A stretch of DNA of 64,000 nucleotides, from positions 558,001-622,000 of the forward strand of contig NZ_JAAAMH010000001.1 of NCBI RefSeq assembly GCF_024105655.1. Direction: 5' to 3'. The notes below the pieces were generated by a model that saw only the letters and a program-made list of their open reading frames with translations, ran no database searches and was not told the DNA's origin. Of the stretch, positions 54,651 through 63,396 are shown one piece after another. The position numbers and the translations under genes were made by a program. Source of the DNA: Aliihoeflea sp. 40Bstr573 (GTDB taxonomy: Bacteria; Pseudomonadota; Alphaproteobacteria; Rhizobiales; Rhizobiaceae). Each line of letters starts with the position of its first letter. Positions within the stretch are counted from its first letter, which is position 1.

Positions 54651-56273
54651 ATGACATTCCATTCAAACGGCTTTTCTGCCCTGGCCAACAAGGGACGATC
54701 CATAATGCTGGCGGCCGCGCTGGCCGCCTCAACGGCGATCGTGCCGGCAGGAGCTGCGCTCGCGCAGGATGCCGAGACGATCACGGCCGTCATGCATTCG
54801 GGTCTGCGCGTCCTCGACCCGATCATCACCACCGCGCACATCACCCGCAACCACGGCTACATGATCTATGACGTGTTGATCGCGGTGAACGAGAACTTCG
54901 AGGTTCAGCCGCAGATGGCCGATTACGAGGTTTCCGAGGACGGCCTCACCTACACCTTCACCCTGCGCGACGGCTTGATGTTCCATGATGGCGAACCGGT
55001 GACGGCCGCCGATGCCGTCGCCTCGCTGAAGCGCTGGGGCGAGCGCGATTCCGGTGGTCAGCTGATCTTCGACGTGACCGAAAGCCTGGAAGCGACCGAC
55101 GACAAGACGATCACCTGGTCGCTGAGCGAGCCGTTCGCGCCACTGCTCGACATTGTCGCCAAGCAGTCAGCCGTTCCCCCCTTCATCATGCCTGCGCGCG
55201 TGGCCGAGACGTCGGCGGACGAGGCGATCACCGACTATACCGGCTCCGGCCCCTTCACCTTCGTCGAGGAGGAATTCGAGCCGGGCGTGTCGGTCACCTA
55301 CGAGAAATTCGCCGATTACGTACCGCGCGAGGAGCCTGCGAACTGGATGGCGGGCGGCAAGGTCGTCAATGTCGACCGCGTGGTCTGGATGACGATGCCT
55401 GACGCACAGACCGCCATCAACGCGCTCGTCTCCGGCGAGATCGACTATCTCGAACAGACACAGATCGACCTTCTGCCGATCCTGGAGGCAAGCCCCGATG
55501 TGGTGGTCGAGGTGCGCGATCCGCTCGGCTACCAGACCATGGGCCGGATGAACTTCAAGCATCCCCCTTTCGATGACGAGAAGATCCGCCAGGCTGCGCT
55601 GATGGCGATGGGACAGGAATCGGTTCTGGCGACGCTGATCGGCAATCCGGAATATTACTCGATTTGCGGCGCCATCTTCGGCTGCGGCACGCCGCTCGCA
55701 TCGGAAACCGGCAGCGAGACCTTGAAGGCTGGCGGTGATCCCGAAGCCGCCCGCGCGCTTCTGGAGGAAGCCGGCTACGACAACACGCCGGTCGTCCTGA
55801 TGCAGCCGACCGACGTGACGACGCTGACCGCACAGCCGGTCGTGGCCGCCCAGCAGCTTCGCGAAGCCGGCTTCAACGTCGACATGCAAGCCATGGACTG
55901 GCAGACGCTGGTCACCCGCCGCGCCAGCCAGGCGGCGCCGGCAGATGGCGGCTGGAACATCTTCTTCACAAACTGGATGGTTCCGGAAATCTCCTCGCCG
56001 CTGATCAATCCCATGGTCAACGGGCGCGGCGACGACGCTTGGTTCGGCTGGCCGGAGGATCCGGAACTGGAAGCCCTGCGCGACGAGTTCATCGCCGCGA
56101 GCGACGCCGAGGCGCGGGCCGAAGTCGCCGAGCGTATCCAGGCGCATGTCATCGAAACGGTGAACTACGTTCCGCTCGGGCAGTATCTGACCGTTCAGGC
56201 ACGTCGCGCCAACATCGTCGACATGATCCCGTCGCCGGTGCCGGTCTTCTGGCAGATCGACAAGTCGGAGTAG
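54651..56273 (+). CDS. peptide ABC transporter substrate-binding protein
   Basis: A 540-residue SBP family 5 lipid-free periplasmic protein. The signal peptide (residues 1-40, a long basic N-region then MLAAALAASTAIVPAGAALAQ) is cleaved near AQDAE. Typical family 5 segments are LRDGLMFHDGEPVTAADAVASLKRW and TGSGPFTFVEEEFEPG. It delivers di/oligopeptides or similar solutes to the permeases that follow. ATG at 54651 has GAGGG upstream. A 12-bp hairpin (56292-56318) lies directly after the stop. Confidence 0.93.
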   Translation: MTFHSNGFSALANKGRSIMLAAALAASTAIVPAGAALAQDAETITAVMHSGLRVLDPIITTAHITRNHGYMIYDVLIAVNENFEVQPQMADYEVSEDGLTYTFTLRDGLMFHDGEPVTAADAVASLKRWGERDSGGQLIFDVTESLEATDDKTITWSLSEPFAPLLDIVAKQSAVPPFIMPARVAETSADEAITDYTGSGPFTFVEEEFEPGVSVTYEKFADYVPREEPANWMAGGKVVNVDRVVWMTMPDAQTAINALVSGEIDYLEQTQIDLLPILEASPDVVVEVRDPLGYQTMGRMNFKHPPFDDEKIRQAALMAMGQESVLATLIGNPEYYSICGAIFGCGTPLASETGSETLKAGGDPEAARALLEEAGYDNTPVVLMQPTDVTTLTAQPVVAAQQLREAGFNVDMQAMDWQTLVTRRASQAAPADGGWNIFFTNWMVPEISSPLINPMVNGRGDDAWFGWPEDPELEALRDEFIAASDAEARAEVAERIQAHVIETVNYVPLGQYLTVQARRANIVDMIPSPVPVFWQIDKSE

Positions 56274-56291
56274 CGGCTTTCAGCCGTCTGG

Positions 56292-56318
56292 GGCCCCCGG
56301 CATCTGATGCCGGGGGCC
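56292..56318 (+). other. intercistronic hairpin after substrate-binding gene
   Basis: A 12-bp perfect stem GGCCCCCGGCAT/ATGCCGGGGGCC with a CTG loop lies between the SBP gene and the first permease gene. It has no T tail, so an mRNA stabiliser or partial terminator that raises SBP over permease level is more likely than a full terminator. This is common in ABC transporter operons. Confidence 0.65.
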
Positions 56319-56352
56319 TTCAAATCCCAGTCTTCCAAGGATCATTGAGCCC

Positions 56353-57294
56353 ATGCTCGGCTATGTCATCCGGCGCATCCTCGCCATCATTCCGGTGATG
56401 GTGATCGTCGCGATCTTCGTCTTTCTGCTTCTGCGCCTGACGCCGGGCGACCCCGCCGCGATCATCGCCGGCGATTCCGCCACGCCCGCTCAGCTCGAAC
56501 GCATTCGCGAGTCGCTCGGACTTGCCGAGCCGCTGCACATCCAGTTCGTCACCTGGGTCGGCCAGCTCGTGCAAGGCAATCTGGGAACCTCGATTATCTC
56601 CAACCAGCCGGTCACGCGCCTCATCGGGCAGCGCATATGGCCGACGCTGCAGATCGGGACCTTGACGATCATCCTCTCGGTTCTGATCGCCGTGCCGCTC
56701 GGCGTTCTCGCCGCATGGCGGCACCGGACCTGGGTCGACTATGCCGTCATGACCTTCTCGGTTCTGGGCTTTTCCATACCCGTCTTCGTCATCGGCTACC
56801 TCTTCATCAAATTTTTCGCGATCGACCTGCGCTGGCTTCCCGTCCAGGGCTACACCTCGCCCTCCGAAAGCGTGCAGGGCTTCCTGTCGCGCGCCGTTCT
56901 GCCCTGCCTGACGCTCGCCACCATCTATGTCGCGCTGATCGCCCGAATGACGCGTGCGAGCCTTCTCGAAGTGCTCGGCGAGGATTATGTCCGCACCGCC
57001 CGCGCCAAGGGCGTCAAGGAGCACATCGTCCTGTTCCGGCATGCGCTTCGCAACGCTGCCGTGCCGATCTTGACCATCATCGGCACCGGCTTCGCGCTAT
57101 TGATCTCGGGCGTCGTGGTGACCGAAAGCGTCTTCAACATTCCCGGCATCGGCCGCCTCACCGTCGACGCGATCCTCGCCCGCGACTACCCCGTCATCCA
57201 GGCGATGATCCTCCTGACGAGCGCCATCTACGTCTTCGTCAACCTCCTGATCGACCTCTCCTACACGCTCTTCGACCCGAGGATTCGCTACTGA
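56353..57294 (+). CDS. peptide ABC transporter permease (DppB-type)
   Basis: A 313-residue inner-membrane permease with about six helices, starting MLGYVIRRILAIIPVMVIV. The EAA loop is in YVRTARAKGVKEHIVLFRHALRNA and contacts the ATPase; a C-terminal ILARDYPVIQAMILLTS is typical for DppB. Its stop overlaps the next permease start in TGATG. Confidence 0.95.
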   Translation: MLGYVIRRILAIIPVMVIVAIFVFLLLRLTPGDPAAIIAGDSATPAQLERIRESLGLAEPLHIQFVTWVGQLVQGNLGTSIISNQPVTRLIGQRIWPTLQIGTLTIILSVLIAVPLGVLAAWRHRTWVDYAVMTFSVLGFSIPVFVIGYLFIKFFAIDLRWLPVQGYTSPSESVQGFLSRAVLPCLTLATIYVALIARMTRASLLEVLGEDYVRTARAKGVKEHIVLFRHALRNAAVPILTIIGTGFALLISGVVVTESVFNIPGIGRLTVDAILARDYPVIQAMILLTSAIYVFVNLLIDLSYTLFDPRIRY

Positions 57295-58178
57295 TGGCCG
57301 CTCAACCGCAACCGACCTCCGCCATGCAGGTCGTGCTTGGCGCGATCCAGCTTCCGCGCAACTGGCGCCTCGGCATCGGACCGATCCTCGCTGCCATCGT
57401 CCTCGCCGTGATCGTGCTCGCGACCGTAACCGCGTATCTGTATGTGCCGCACGATCCGATGAGCATGAACGCGCTGGAACGCCTCAAAGGCCCGACCGAG
57501 ACCTTTTGGCTGGGAACCGACCCCTACGGCCGCGATCTCTTCTCGCGCGTCATGGTCGGCGGTCAGGTCTCGCTGTTGATCGGCATCGGCGCGGCCATCG
57601 TCTCGGTCTTCATCGGCTTGATGATCGGCCTCGTCTCGGGCTTCTTCCGCCTGGCGGACGCCATCATCATGCGCATCATGGATGCACTGATGGCGATCCC
57701 CTCGATCCTGCTCGCCATAGCGCTGGTGGCGCTCAATGGGCCGAGCATCTGGTCGGTGATCTTCGCCATCACCCTACCCGAGATTCCGCGCGTCGTCCGG
57801 CTGGTTCGCTCTGTCGTCCTTTCGGCGCGTGAGGAGCCCTATGTCGAGGCCGCGATCGCGCTCGGCTCCTCCATGCCGAAGATTTTGTGGAAGCACCTGA
57901 TGCCGAACACGCTCGCGCCGCTCATCGTCCAGGGCACCTATATCTGCGCCTCGGCGATCCTGACGGAAGCGATCCTCTCCTTCCTTGGGGCCGGCGTTTC
58001 GACCGAGATTCCCACGTGGGGCAACATCATGGCGGAAGGCCGCCTGTTCTTCCAGATCAAGCCGGAGCTGATCTTCTGGCCCGGCCTCATGCTGTCGCTG
58101 TGCATCCTGTCCATCAATCTCCTGGGCGATACCGCGCGCGATCTGCTCGATCCACGCCTCAAGAAGCGGGAGGCGTAA
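57294..58178 (+). CDS. peptide ABC transporter permease (DppC-type)
   Basis: A 294-residue second permease. A short cytoplasmic N-terminus, then a first helix (ILAAIVLAVIVLATVTAYLYV), GTDPYGRDLFSRVMVGGQVSLLIG, and the EAA loop in YVEAAIALGSSMPKILWKHLMPNTLAP. The ATG at 57294 sits in TGATG with the upstream stop. A longer in-frame ORF beginning at 56637 is an overprinted artefact. It ends four bases before the ATPase gene. Confidence 0.95.
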   Translation: MAAQPQPTSAMQVVLGAIQLPRNWRLGIGPILAAIVLAVIVLATVTAYLYVPHDPMSMNALERLKGPTETFWLGTDPYGRDLFSRVMVGGQVSLLIGIGAAIVSVFIGLMIGLVSGFFRLADAIIMRIMDALMAIPSILLAIALVALNGPSIWSVIFAITLPEIPRVVRLVRSVVLSAREEPYVEAAIALGSSMPKILWKHLMPNTLAPLIVQGTYICASAILTEAILSFLGAGVSTEIPTWGNIMAEGRLFFQIKPELIFWPGLMLSLCILSINLLGDTARDLLDPRLKKREA

Positions 58179-58181
58179 CCC

Positions 58182-59855
58182 ATGCTGTTCCGCAATCGCC
58201 AGTTCGACGATAAGCCGGTCGCGCTTGAAATTCTCGGCCTTTCCGTCGCCACGACGGGCGACGATTCCGTTCCCATCCTCAACACGATCGACGTCACCAT
58301 TCGGCAGGGTGAAACCGTCTGCCTCGTCGGCGAGAGCGGATCGGGCAAGTCGGTGACATCGCTCGCGATCATGGGCCTCTTGCCCAAGGGGGCGCTCGAG
58401 GTCACAGCCGGCCGCATCGAGCTGGACGGCCAGAACCTTCTCGATCTCGACGCTTCGCAGATGCGCGAATTGCGCGCCCAGCGCATTTCGATGATCTTCC
58501 AGGAGCCGATGACCGCGCTCAACCCGGTGATGAAGGTCGGCGCCCAGATCGAGGAAGTGCTCGACAGCCACACCAAGCTGCCCACGCGAGAGAAGAAGCG
58601 CCGCGTGATCGACATCATGGAGCAGGTGCACCTGCCCGACGTCGAGCGCATCTACAGCTCCTACCCGCACCAGCTTTCCGGCGGCCAGCGCCAGCGCATC
58701 ATGATCGCCATGGCGCTGATCCTGGAACCCAAGCTTCTGATCGCCGACGAGCCGACGACCGCGCTCGACGTGACCACACAGAACCAGGTCCTGAAGCTGA
58801 TCGCAGAGCTGCAGGAGAGCCACGGCACGGCCGTTCTCTTCATCACCCACGACATGGGCGTCGTCGCCGAGATCGCCGACACGGTCTACGTCATGCGCAA
58901 TGGCGACATCGTCGAGAGCGCCGCGGTCGAAACGCTCCTGCGCGTGCCGCAAAAGGACTATACGCGCCGGCTTCTCGAAGCCGTGCCGAGCCTCGCGCCG
59001 CGCGATGCCCGCCCCGAAAGCTGGGCCGATCCGGTGCTGTCGGTCGATGGCCTGACCAAGATCTACAGCACGCGCGGCTTGTTCAAGAAGGGCCGGGAAA
59101 CACGGGCCGCGCAGGAGGTGAAATTCCGCATTAAGCCGGGCCGCACCCTGGGCATCGTCGGCGAAAGCGGATCGGGCAAGTCGACCGTCGCGCGCTGCGT
59201 CATGCGGCTCATCGATCCGACCGAAGGACGCATAAAGGTCGGTCAAACCGACATCGCCATGCTCGGCCGCAGCGAATTGCAACCGCACAGGAAGCACATC
59301 CAGATCGTCTTCCAGGACCCGTTCCGCTCGCTCAACCCGCGCTGGACAGTGGGAGACAGCTTGATCGAAGGGCCGCTGAATTTCGGTCAATCGCGCAAGA
59401 ACGCTCTCGACCACGCCCGGGAGCTGATGGAACTCGTCGGCCTTCCCGCCGACGCGCTCGGCCGCTACCCCCATCAATTCTCAGGCGGCCAGCGCCAGCG
59501 CATCGCCATTGCCCGCGCCATCGCCATGCGGCCCGACATTCTCGTCGCCGACGAGGCGGTGTCGGCGCTCGACGTGTCGGTCCAGGCGCAGGTGCTCAAG
59601 CTCCTCGACGAATTGCAGGAAAAGCTCGGCATCGCGATCCTCTTCATCACCCACGACCTGCGCGTCGCCGCTCAGATCTGCGACGAGGTCGTCGTCATGC
59701 AGCACGGCCGCATCGTCGAGCACGACACCGCCGAAAACGTTCTCTCCCAGCCGCGCCACGAGTATACGCGCGCGCTGATCGAGGCGGCGCCCGGCCGCCA
59801 CTGGGACTTCGCCAATTTCAGGGAGCTTTCCCTGCGCCCGACCGAGACGGCCTGA
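58182..59855 (+). CDS. fused peptide ABC transporter ATPase (DppD-DppF type)
   Basis: A 557-residue protein with two full ABC ATPase domains in one chain. The first (about residues 15-260) has GESGSGKSVTS, the signature LSGGQRQRIM and Walker B LLIADEPTTALD; the second (about 290-540) has GESGSGKSTVAR, FSGGQRQRIA and LVADEAVSALD. It powers the DppB/DppC-type permeases. The C-terminal half of domain 1 carries the oligopeptide-transporter extension that ends RRLLEAVPSL. Confidence 0.96.
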   Translation: MLFRNRQFDDKPVALEILGLSVATTGDDSVPILNTIDVTIRQGETVCLVGESGSGKSVTSLAIMGLLPKGALEVTAGRIELDGQNLLDLDASQMRELRAQRISMIFQEPMTALNPVMKVGAQIEEVLDSHTKLPTREKKRRVIDIMEQVHLPDVERIYSSYPHQLSGGQRQRIMIAMALILEPKLLIADEPTTALDVTTQNQVLKLIAELQESHGTAVLFITHDMGVVAEIADTVYVMRNGDIVESAAVETLLRVPQKDYTRRLLEAVPSLAPRDARPESWADPVLSVDGLTKIYSTRGLFKKGRETRAAQEVKFRIKPGRTLGIVGESGSGKSTVARCVMRLIDPTEGRIKVGQTDIAMLGRSELQPHRKHIQIVFQDPFRSLNPRWTVGDSLIEGPLNFGQSRKNALDHARELMELVGLPADALGRYPHQFSGGQRQRIAIARAIAMRPDILVADEAVSALDVSVQAQVLKLLDELQEKLGIAILFITHDLRVAAQICDEVVVMQHGRIVEHDTAENVLSQPRHEYTRALIEAAPGRHWDFANFRELSLRPTETA

Positions 59856-59885
59856 GCGCCGCCCCCACGAGACAAGGAGACCGAC

Positions 59886-61046
59886 ATGCCGACATTGCCG
59901 CGGATTGCCGAATACGCTGACGAACTGACCGCCATGAGGCGCGATTTCCACGCCAATCCCGAGATCGGCTTCGAGGAGACGCGCACGGCCGGCATCGTCG
60001 CCGAGAAGCTGAAGTCGTGGGGCATCGAGGTCCACACCGGCCTCGGCAAGACCGGCGTCGTCGGCGTTCTCCAGGGCAAGGGCGGCAGCGAGCGCGCGGT
60101 CGGCTTGCGCGCCGATATGGACGCGCTGCCGATGGACGAGGAAACGAACCTCCCCTGGCGCTCGACCGCGCCCGGCAAGTTCCACGGCTGCGGCCATGAC
60201 GGCCACACGACGATGCTGCTCGGCGCCGCGCGCTACCTTGCCGAAACGCGCGACTTTTCGGGCAAGGCCGTCTTCATCTTCCAGCCGGCCGAGGAAGGCC
60301 TTGGCGGCGCGCGCGCCATGCTCGCCGACGGCCTCTTCGAGCAGTTTCCCTGCGACGAGATCTACGGGATGCACAACAACCCGCTCGCCGCTCCGAACAA
60401 GGTCGGCGTCAAGCCCGGACCAGCCATGGCCGGTTCCACCTTCTTCGACATCCATGTGAAGGGCGTCGGCAGCCACGGCGCGATGCCGCATCATTCGAAG
60501 GACCCGATCGTCGCGGTCACCTCGCTCGTCCAGTCGCTGCAGTCGATCGTCAGCCGCAATGTCCCGGCGGTGAAGCCGGCCGTCCTGTCGGTCACGCAGA
60601 TCCATTCCGGCTCGGCCTACAATGTCGTGCCCGACAAGGCGGTCATCTGCGGCACGATCCGCTATTTCGACGACAAGGTAAAAGAGCTGATCCACGCCCG
60701 CATCCGCGACATGTGCGAGGGCTATTCGAAGATGTTCGGCATCGAGGTCGAACCGGATTTGCGCGAAATCTTCACCGTCCTGATGAACGACGACAAGCTC
60801 TCCGAAGCCTATCTGGACGCCGCGTCCGACATCGTCGGCGTCGACAACATCACCCACGAAAACGAACTGGTGATGGGCTCGGAGGATTTTGCCGACATGC
60901 TCAAAGCCGTCCCCGGCGCCTACTGCACCATCGGCCATGGCGGCGACGTACCTGTCCATAATCCCGGCTTCGTTTTCGACGACGCGATCCTGCCCGTCGG
61001 CGCCAGCGTCATGGCTCGGATCATCGAGAAGCGCCTCCCGCTCTAG
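59886..61046 (+). CDS. M20 family amidohydrolase (hippurate-hydrolase-like)
   Basis: A 386-residue M20D amidohydrolase. The metal-binding signature is KFHGCGHDGHTTMLLGAARYL, with FIFQPAEEGLGGARAML supplying the catalytic Glu pair and SHGAMPHHSKDPI from the dimerisation domain. Family members hydrolyse N-acyl amino acids (hippurate, N-acetyl amino acids, aminobenzoyl-glutamate) or short peptides. AAGGAG precedes the ATG at 59886. It is 30 bases after the ATPase gene and most likely part of the same operon, acting on imported substrate in the cytoplasm. Confidence 0.92.
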   Translation: MPTLPRIAEYADELTAMRRDFHANPEIGFEETRTAGIVAEKLKSWGIEVHTGLGKTGVVGVLQGKGGSERAVGLRADMDALPMDEETNLPWRSTAPGKFHGCGHDGHTTMLLGAARYLAETRDFSGKAVFIFQPAEEGLGGARAMLADGLFEQFPCDEIYGMHNNPLAAPNKVGVKPGPAMAGSTFFDIHVKGVGSHGAMPHHSKDPIVAVTSLVQSLQSIVSRNVPAVKPAVLSVTQIHSGSAYNVVPDKAVICGTIRYFDDKVKELIHARIRDMCEGYSKMFGIEVEPDLREIFTVLMNDDKLSEAYLDAASDIVGVDNITHENELVMGSEDFADMLKAVPGAYCTIGHGGDVPVHNPGFVFDDAILPVGASVMARIIEKRLPL

Positions 61047-61104
61047 TCGTCTGACCCCTGCCGTTTCCCCCGCCGAGGAAGGGAAAGCGCGACGCCGACG
61101 ACCT

Positions 61105-61146
61105 CCCTCCCCCTTGTCGCGTGGGGAGGGATGAAGGGTGGGGGTC
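61105..61146. repeat. REP-like intergenic palindrome
   Basis: CCCTCCCC-N10-GGGGAGGG (61105-61130) followed by ATGAAGGGTGGGGGTC resembles palindromic intergenic repeats common in Mesorhizobium and relatives. A second inverted repeat TTTCCC/GGGAAA lies just left. I found no second copy in this window. Probably neutral repeat or transcript-stability element. Confidence 0.5.
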
Positions 61147-61188
61147 ACTTGAGAGAAAACCGCCGACCAAGACCCCCAAGGTGACCCC

Positions 61189-62319
61189 ATGAACCTCAAC
61201 GCCCTGCCCTTCGACACCGACACCATGCTGAAGGGCCTCAAGCCCTGGATCGAGTGCGAGAGCCCAACCTTCGATGCGGCCGCCGTCGACCGGATGATGG
61301 ATCTTGCGAGCTACGATCTGGCCGCTGCCGGCGCCGAGATCGAGCGCATTCCCGGCCGCATGGGGTTTGGCGGCTCGGTCCGCGCTCGCTTCCCGCACAA
61401 GGATTTCGGCAAGCCCGGTATCCTGATCTCCGGCCATCTCGACACCGTCCACCCGGTCGGCACACTCCAGAAGCTGCCGTTCCGCCGCGAGGGCAACAAG
61501 GCCTATGGTCCCGGCATCCAGGACATGAAGGGCGGCAATTTCGTCGCCGTCGAGGCGATCCGCCAACTGGCGCTCGCCGCCATCGACTGCCCGCTGCCGG
61601 TCACCGTCCTGTTCACGCCCGACGAGGAGGTCGGTACGCCTTCGACGCGCGAATTGATCGAGATGGAGGCGCGCAAGAACAAGTACGTGCTCGTGCCCGA
61701 ACCGGCCCGCCCCGACGGCGGCGCCGTCACCGGCCGCTACGCCATCGCCCGCTTCAACTTGAAGACGGAAGGTCGCCCGAGCCACGCTGGCTGGGCGCTC
61801 GGCGAAGGCCGCTCGGCCATCGCGCTGATGGCAAAGAAGCTGCTCCAGGTTGAACAGATGACCACCGACGACTGCACCTTCTCCGTCGGCGTCATCCATG
61901 CCGGCCAGTGGGTCAATTGCGTCTCGTCCGAATGCCACGCCGAGGCGTTGTCGATGGCCAAGCGGCAGGACGATCTCGACCGCGGCGTCGAGGCGATGCT
62001 CGCCATGTCGAGCGAGGAGAACGACGTTCGCTTCGACGTGACCCGCGGCGTCACCCGTCCCGTGTGGGAGCCGGACGCCGGCACGATGGCGCTCTACGAG
62101 ATCGGCCGTCAGGTCGCCGCCGACATAGGATTCGACCTGACCCACGGCAGCGCCGGTGGCGGATCGGACGGCAATTTCACCGGAGCACTCGGCATCCCCA
62201 CGCTCGATTCCATTGGTGTGCGCGGCGCGGGACTGCACACGTTGAACGAGCACATCGAGAGCGACAGCCTCGTCGAGCGCGCGCGTCTGATGGCGGGGCT
62301 CCTGATGCGGCTCGAATAG
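61189..62319 (+). CDS. M20 family metallopeptidase (ArgE/carboxypeptidase G2-like)
   Basis: A 376-residue M20A-type hydrolase. Metal ligands are visible in SGHLDTVHPVG (His), GPGIQDMKGG (Asp), TPDEEVGTP (Glu-Glu) and near the C-terminus LHTLNEHIE (His). The pattern fits carboxypeptidase G2/succinyl-diaminopimelate desuccinylase relatives that cut N-acyl or terminal amino acids. It follows the first M20 gene after a 142-base gap that holds the REP-like repeat, so cotranscription is likely but not certain. Confidence 0.92.
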   Translation: MNLNALPFDTDTMLKGLKPWIECESPTFDAAAVDRMMDLASYDLAAAGAEIERIPGRMGFGGSVRARFPHKDFGKPGILISGHLDTVHPVGTLQKLPFRREGNKAYGPGIQDMKGGNFVAVEAIRQLALAAIDCPLPVTVLFTPDEEVGTPSTRELIEMEARKNKYVLVPEPARPDGGAVTGRYAIARFNLKTEGRPSHAGWALGEGRSAIALMAKKLLQVEQMTTDDCTFSVGVIHAGQWVNCVSSECHAEALSMAKRQDDLDRGVEAMLAMSSEENDVRFDVTRGVTRPVWEPDAGTMALYEIGRQVAADIGFDLTHGSAGGGSDGNFTGALGIPTLDSIGVRGAGLHTLNEHIESDSLVERARLMAGLLMRLE

Positions 62320-62362
62320 ATCCAGCCCACACGCTTCGAGCAAAGGGCATATCTTGGCTCGG

Positions 62363-63289
62363 CTATTCGACCTTGCGAGCCTGCCATGTTCCGCGATCGA
62401 CCGCATCGTGCACGAGTTGGATGACCAGCTGCTGCACGGCTTCCAGCGCATAGGAAGATGGACGCTCTGCCATCTGACACAGATGCAGCGTGCGCGACAG
62501 TTCCGGCTCGATGATGGGCCGGACCGCGAGAGCGCCTGAATCGATATACTCCTGCAGGAAGAGCCGCGTGCCTATGGCGCAGCCGAGCCCAGCGATCAAC
62601 GCGCCGCCGATCGCCTGCACCGAGTTCATCTGGAAGCGCGCCTTGCTCTCGAGCTTCTTCAGGAGCGTCGCGTCGTCCACCAGGGCGCGTGCCGAGATGC
62701 CCTGGCGCAGAATGATCATCGGCATGTCGAGCGTGTCGTGAAAGGCGATCGGCCGGCCGCTTTCGCCGATGATACTCTCTAGCCCGATCAGGACCATGCT
62801 TTCCTCGAGCACCGGAGTGGATTTCAGCCTTATGTCGGCGGGCGGATTGTAGACCAGCGCCATGTCCACGTCGGCGGCAAGAAGATGCAGCAGCGTCGCC
62901 CCCGACAGGCTTTCCGACAGGGACAGGTTCAGCTTCGGGTAGTCGGTCAGTATGCGTTGGAGGAGCGGGACGCCGATTGCCTTCACCGCCGAATAGGCCA
63001 TGCCGATCGTCACGTCGCCCGCGACCTCGCCGCCGGATGCCTTGATATCGCGTTCGGCCGCCTGCATGGCGCGCAGGATTGCCTTGGCGTGGATATAGAG
63101 CCGCTCGCCCGCCGCCGTCGGCTCCATGCCACGCGGCTTGCGGTGGAAGAGGCGCTGGCCGAGTTCTGTCTCGAGGTTGGCAAGATGATGGCTCAGCGCC
63201 GAAACCGCGACCCGCAGGTCGCCAGCTGCCGTGGTCAGGCTGCGTTTCTCGAAGATCGCCTCGAAATAGCGGAGTTGGCGCGAATCCAT
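62363..63289 (-). CDS. LysR family transcriptional regulator
   Basis: A 308-residue LTTR. N-terminal helix-turn-helix MDSRQLRYFEAIFEKRSLTTAAGDLRVAVSALSHHLANLE (residues 1-40, quoted in parts) and a C-terminal periplasmic-binding-like effector domain. Divergent from the CoA-transferase gene across about 107 bases, so it probably regulates that gene. Its stop faces the M20 gene (43-base gap). Confidence 0.93.
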   Translation of the reverse strand: MDSRQLRYFEAIFEKRSLTTAAGDLRVAVSALSHHLANLETELGQRLFHRKPRGMEPTAAGERLYIHAKAILRAMQAAERDIKASGGEVAGDVTIGMAYSAVKAIGVPLLQRILTDYPKLNLSLSESLSGATLLHLLAADVDMALVYNPPADIRLKSTPVLEESMVLIGLESIIGESGRPIAFHDTLDMPMIILRQGISARALVDDATLLKKLESKARFQMNSVQAIGGALIAGLGCAIGTRLFLQEYIDSGALAVRPIIEPELSRTLHLCQMAERPSSYALEAVQQLVIQLVHDAVDRGTWQARKVE

Positions 63290-63396
63290 GGTTTCTCGAA
63301 TTCAGAACGATGTCTTAGAAACTTTATAATTTTGCGATTTCCATACCGGCGCTACCTTGCCGCCAAGTCGTCGTCAAGCGACGGGAGGAGATGCAA

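Noticed and set aside
56637-58178. Long 5' extension of the DppC-type permease frame
   Set aside because: The extension overprints the DppB-type gene in another frame; ATG at 57294 in TGATG is the natural start.
57774-62451. Three long minus-strand ORFs across the ATPase and M20 genes
   Set aside because: All are antisense to clear, motif-complete genes and look like codon-bias shadows.
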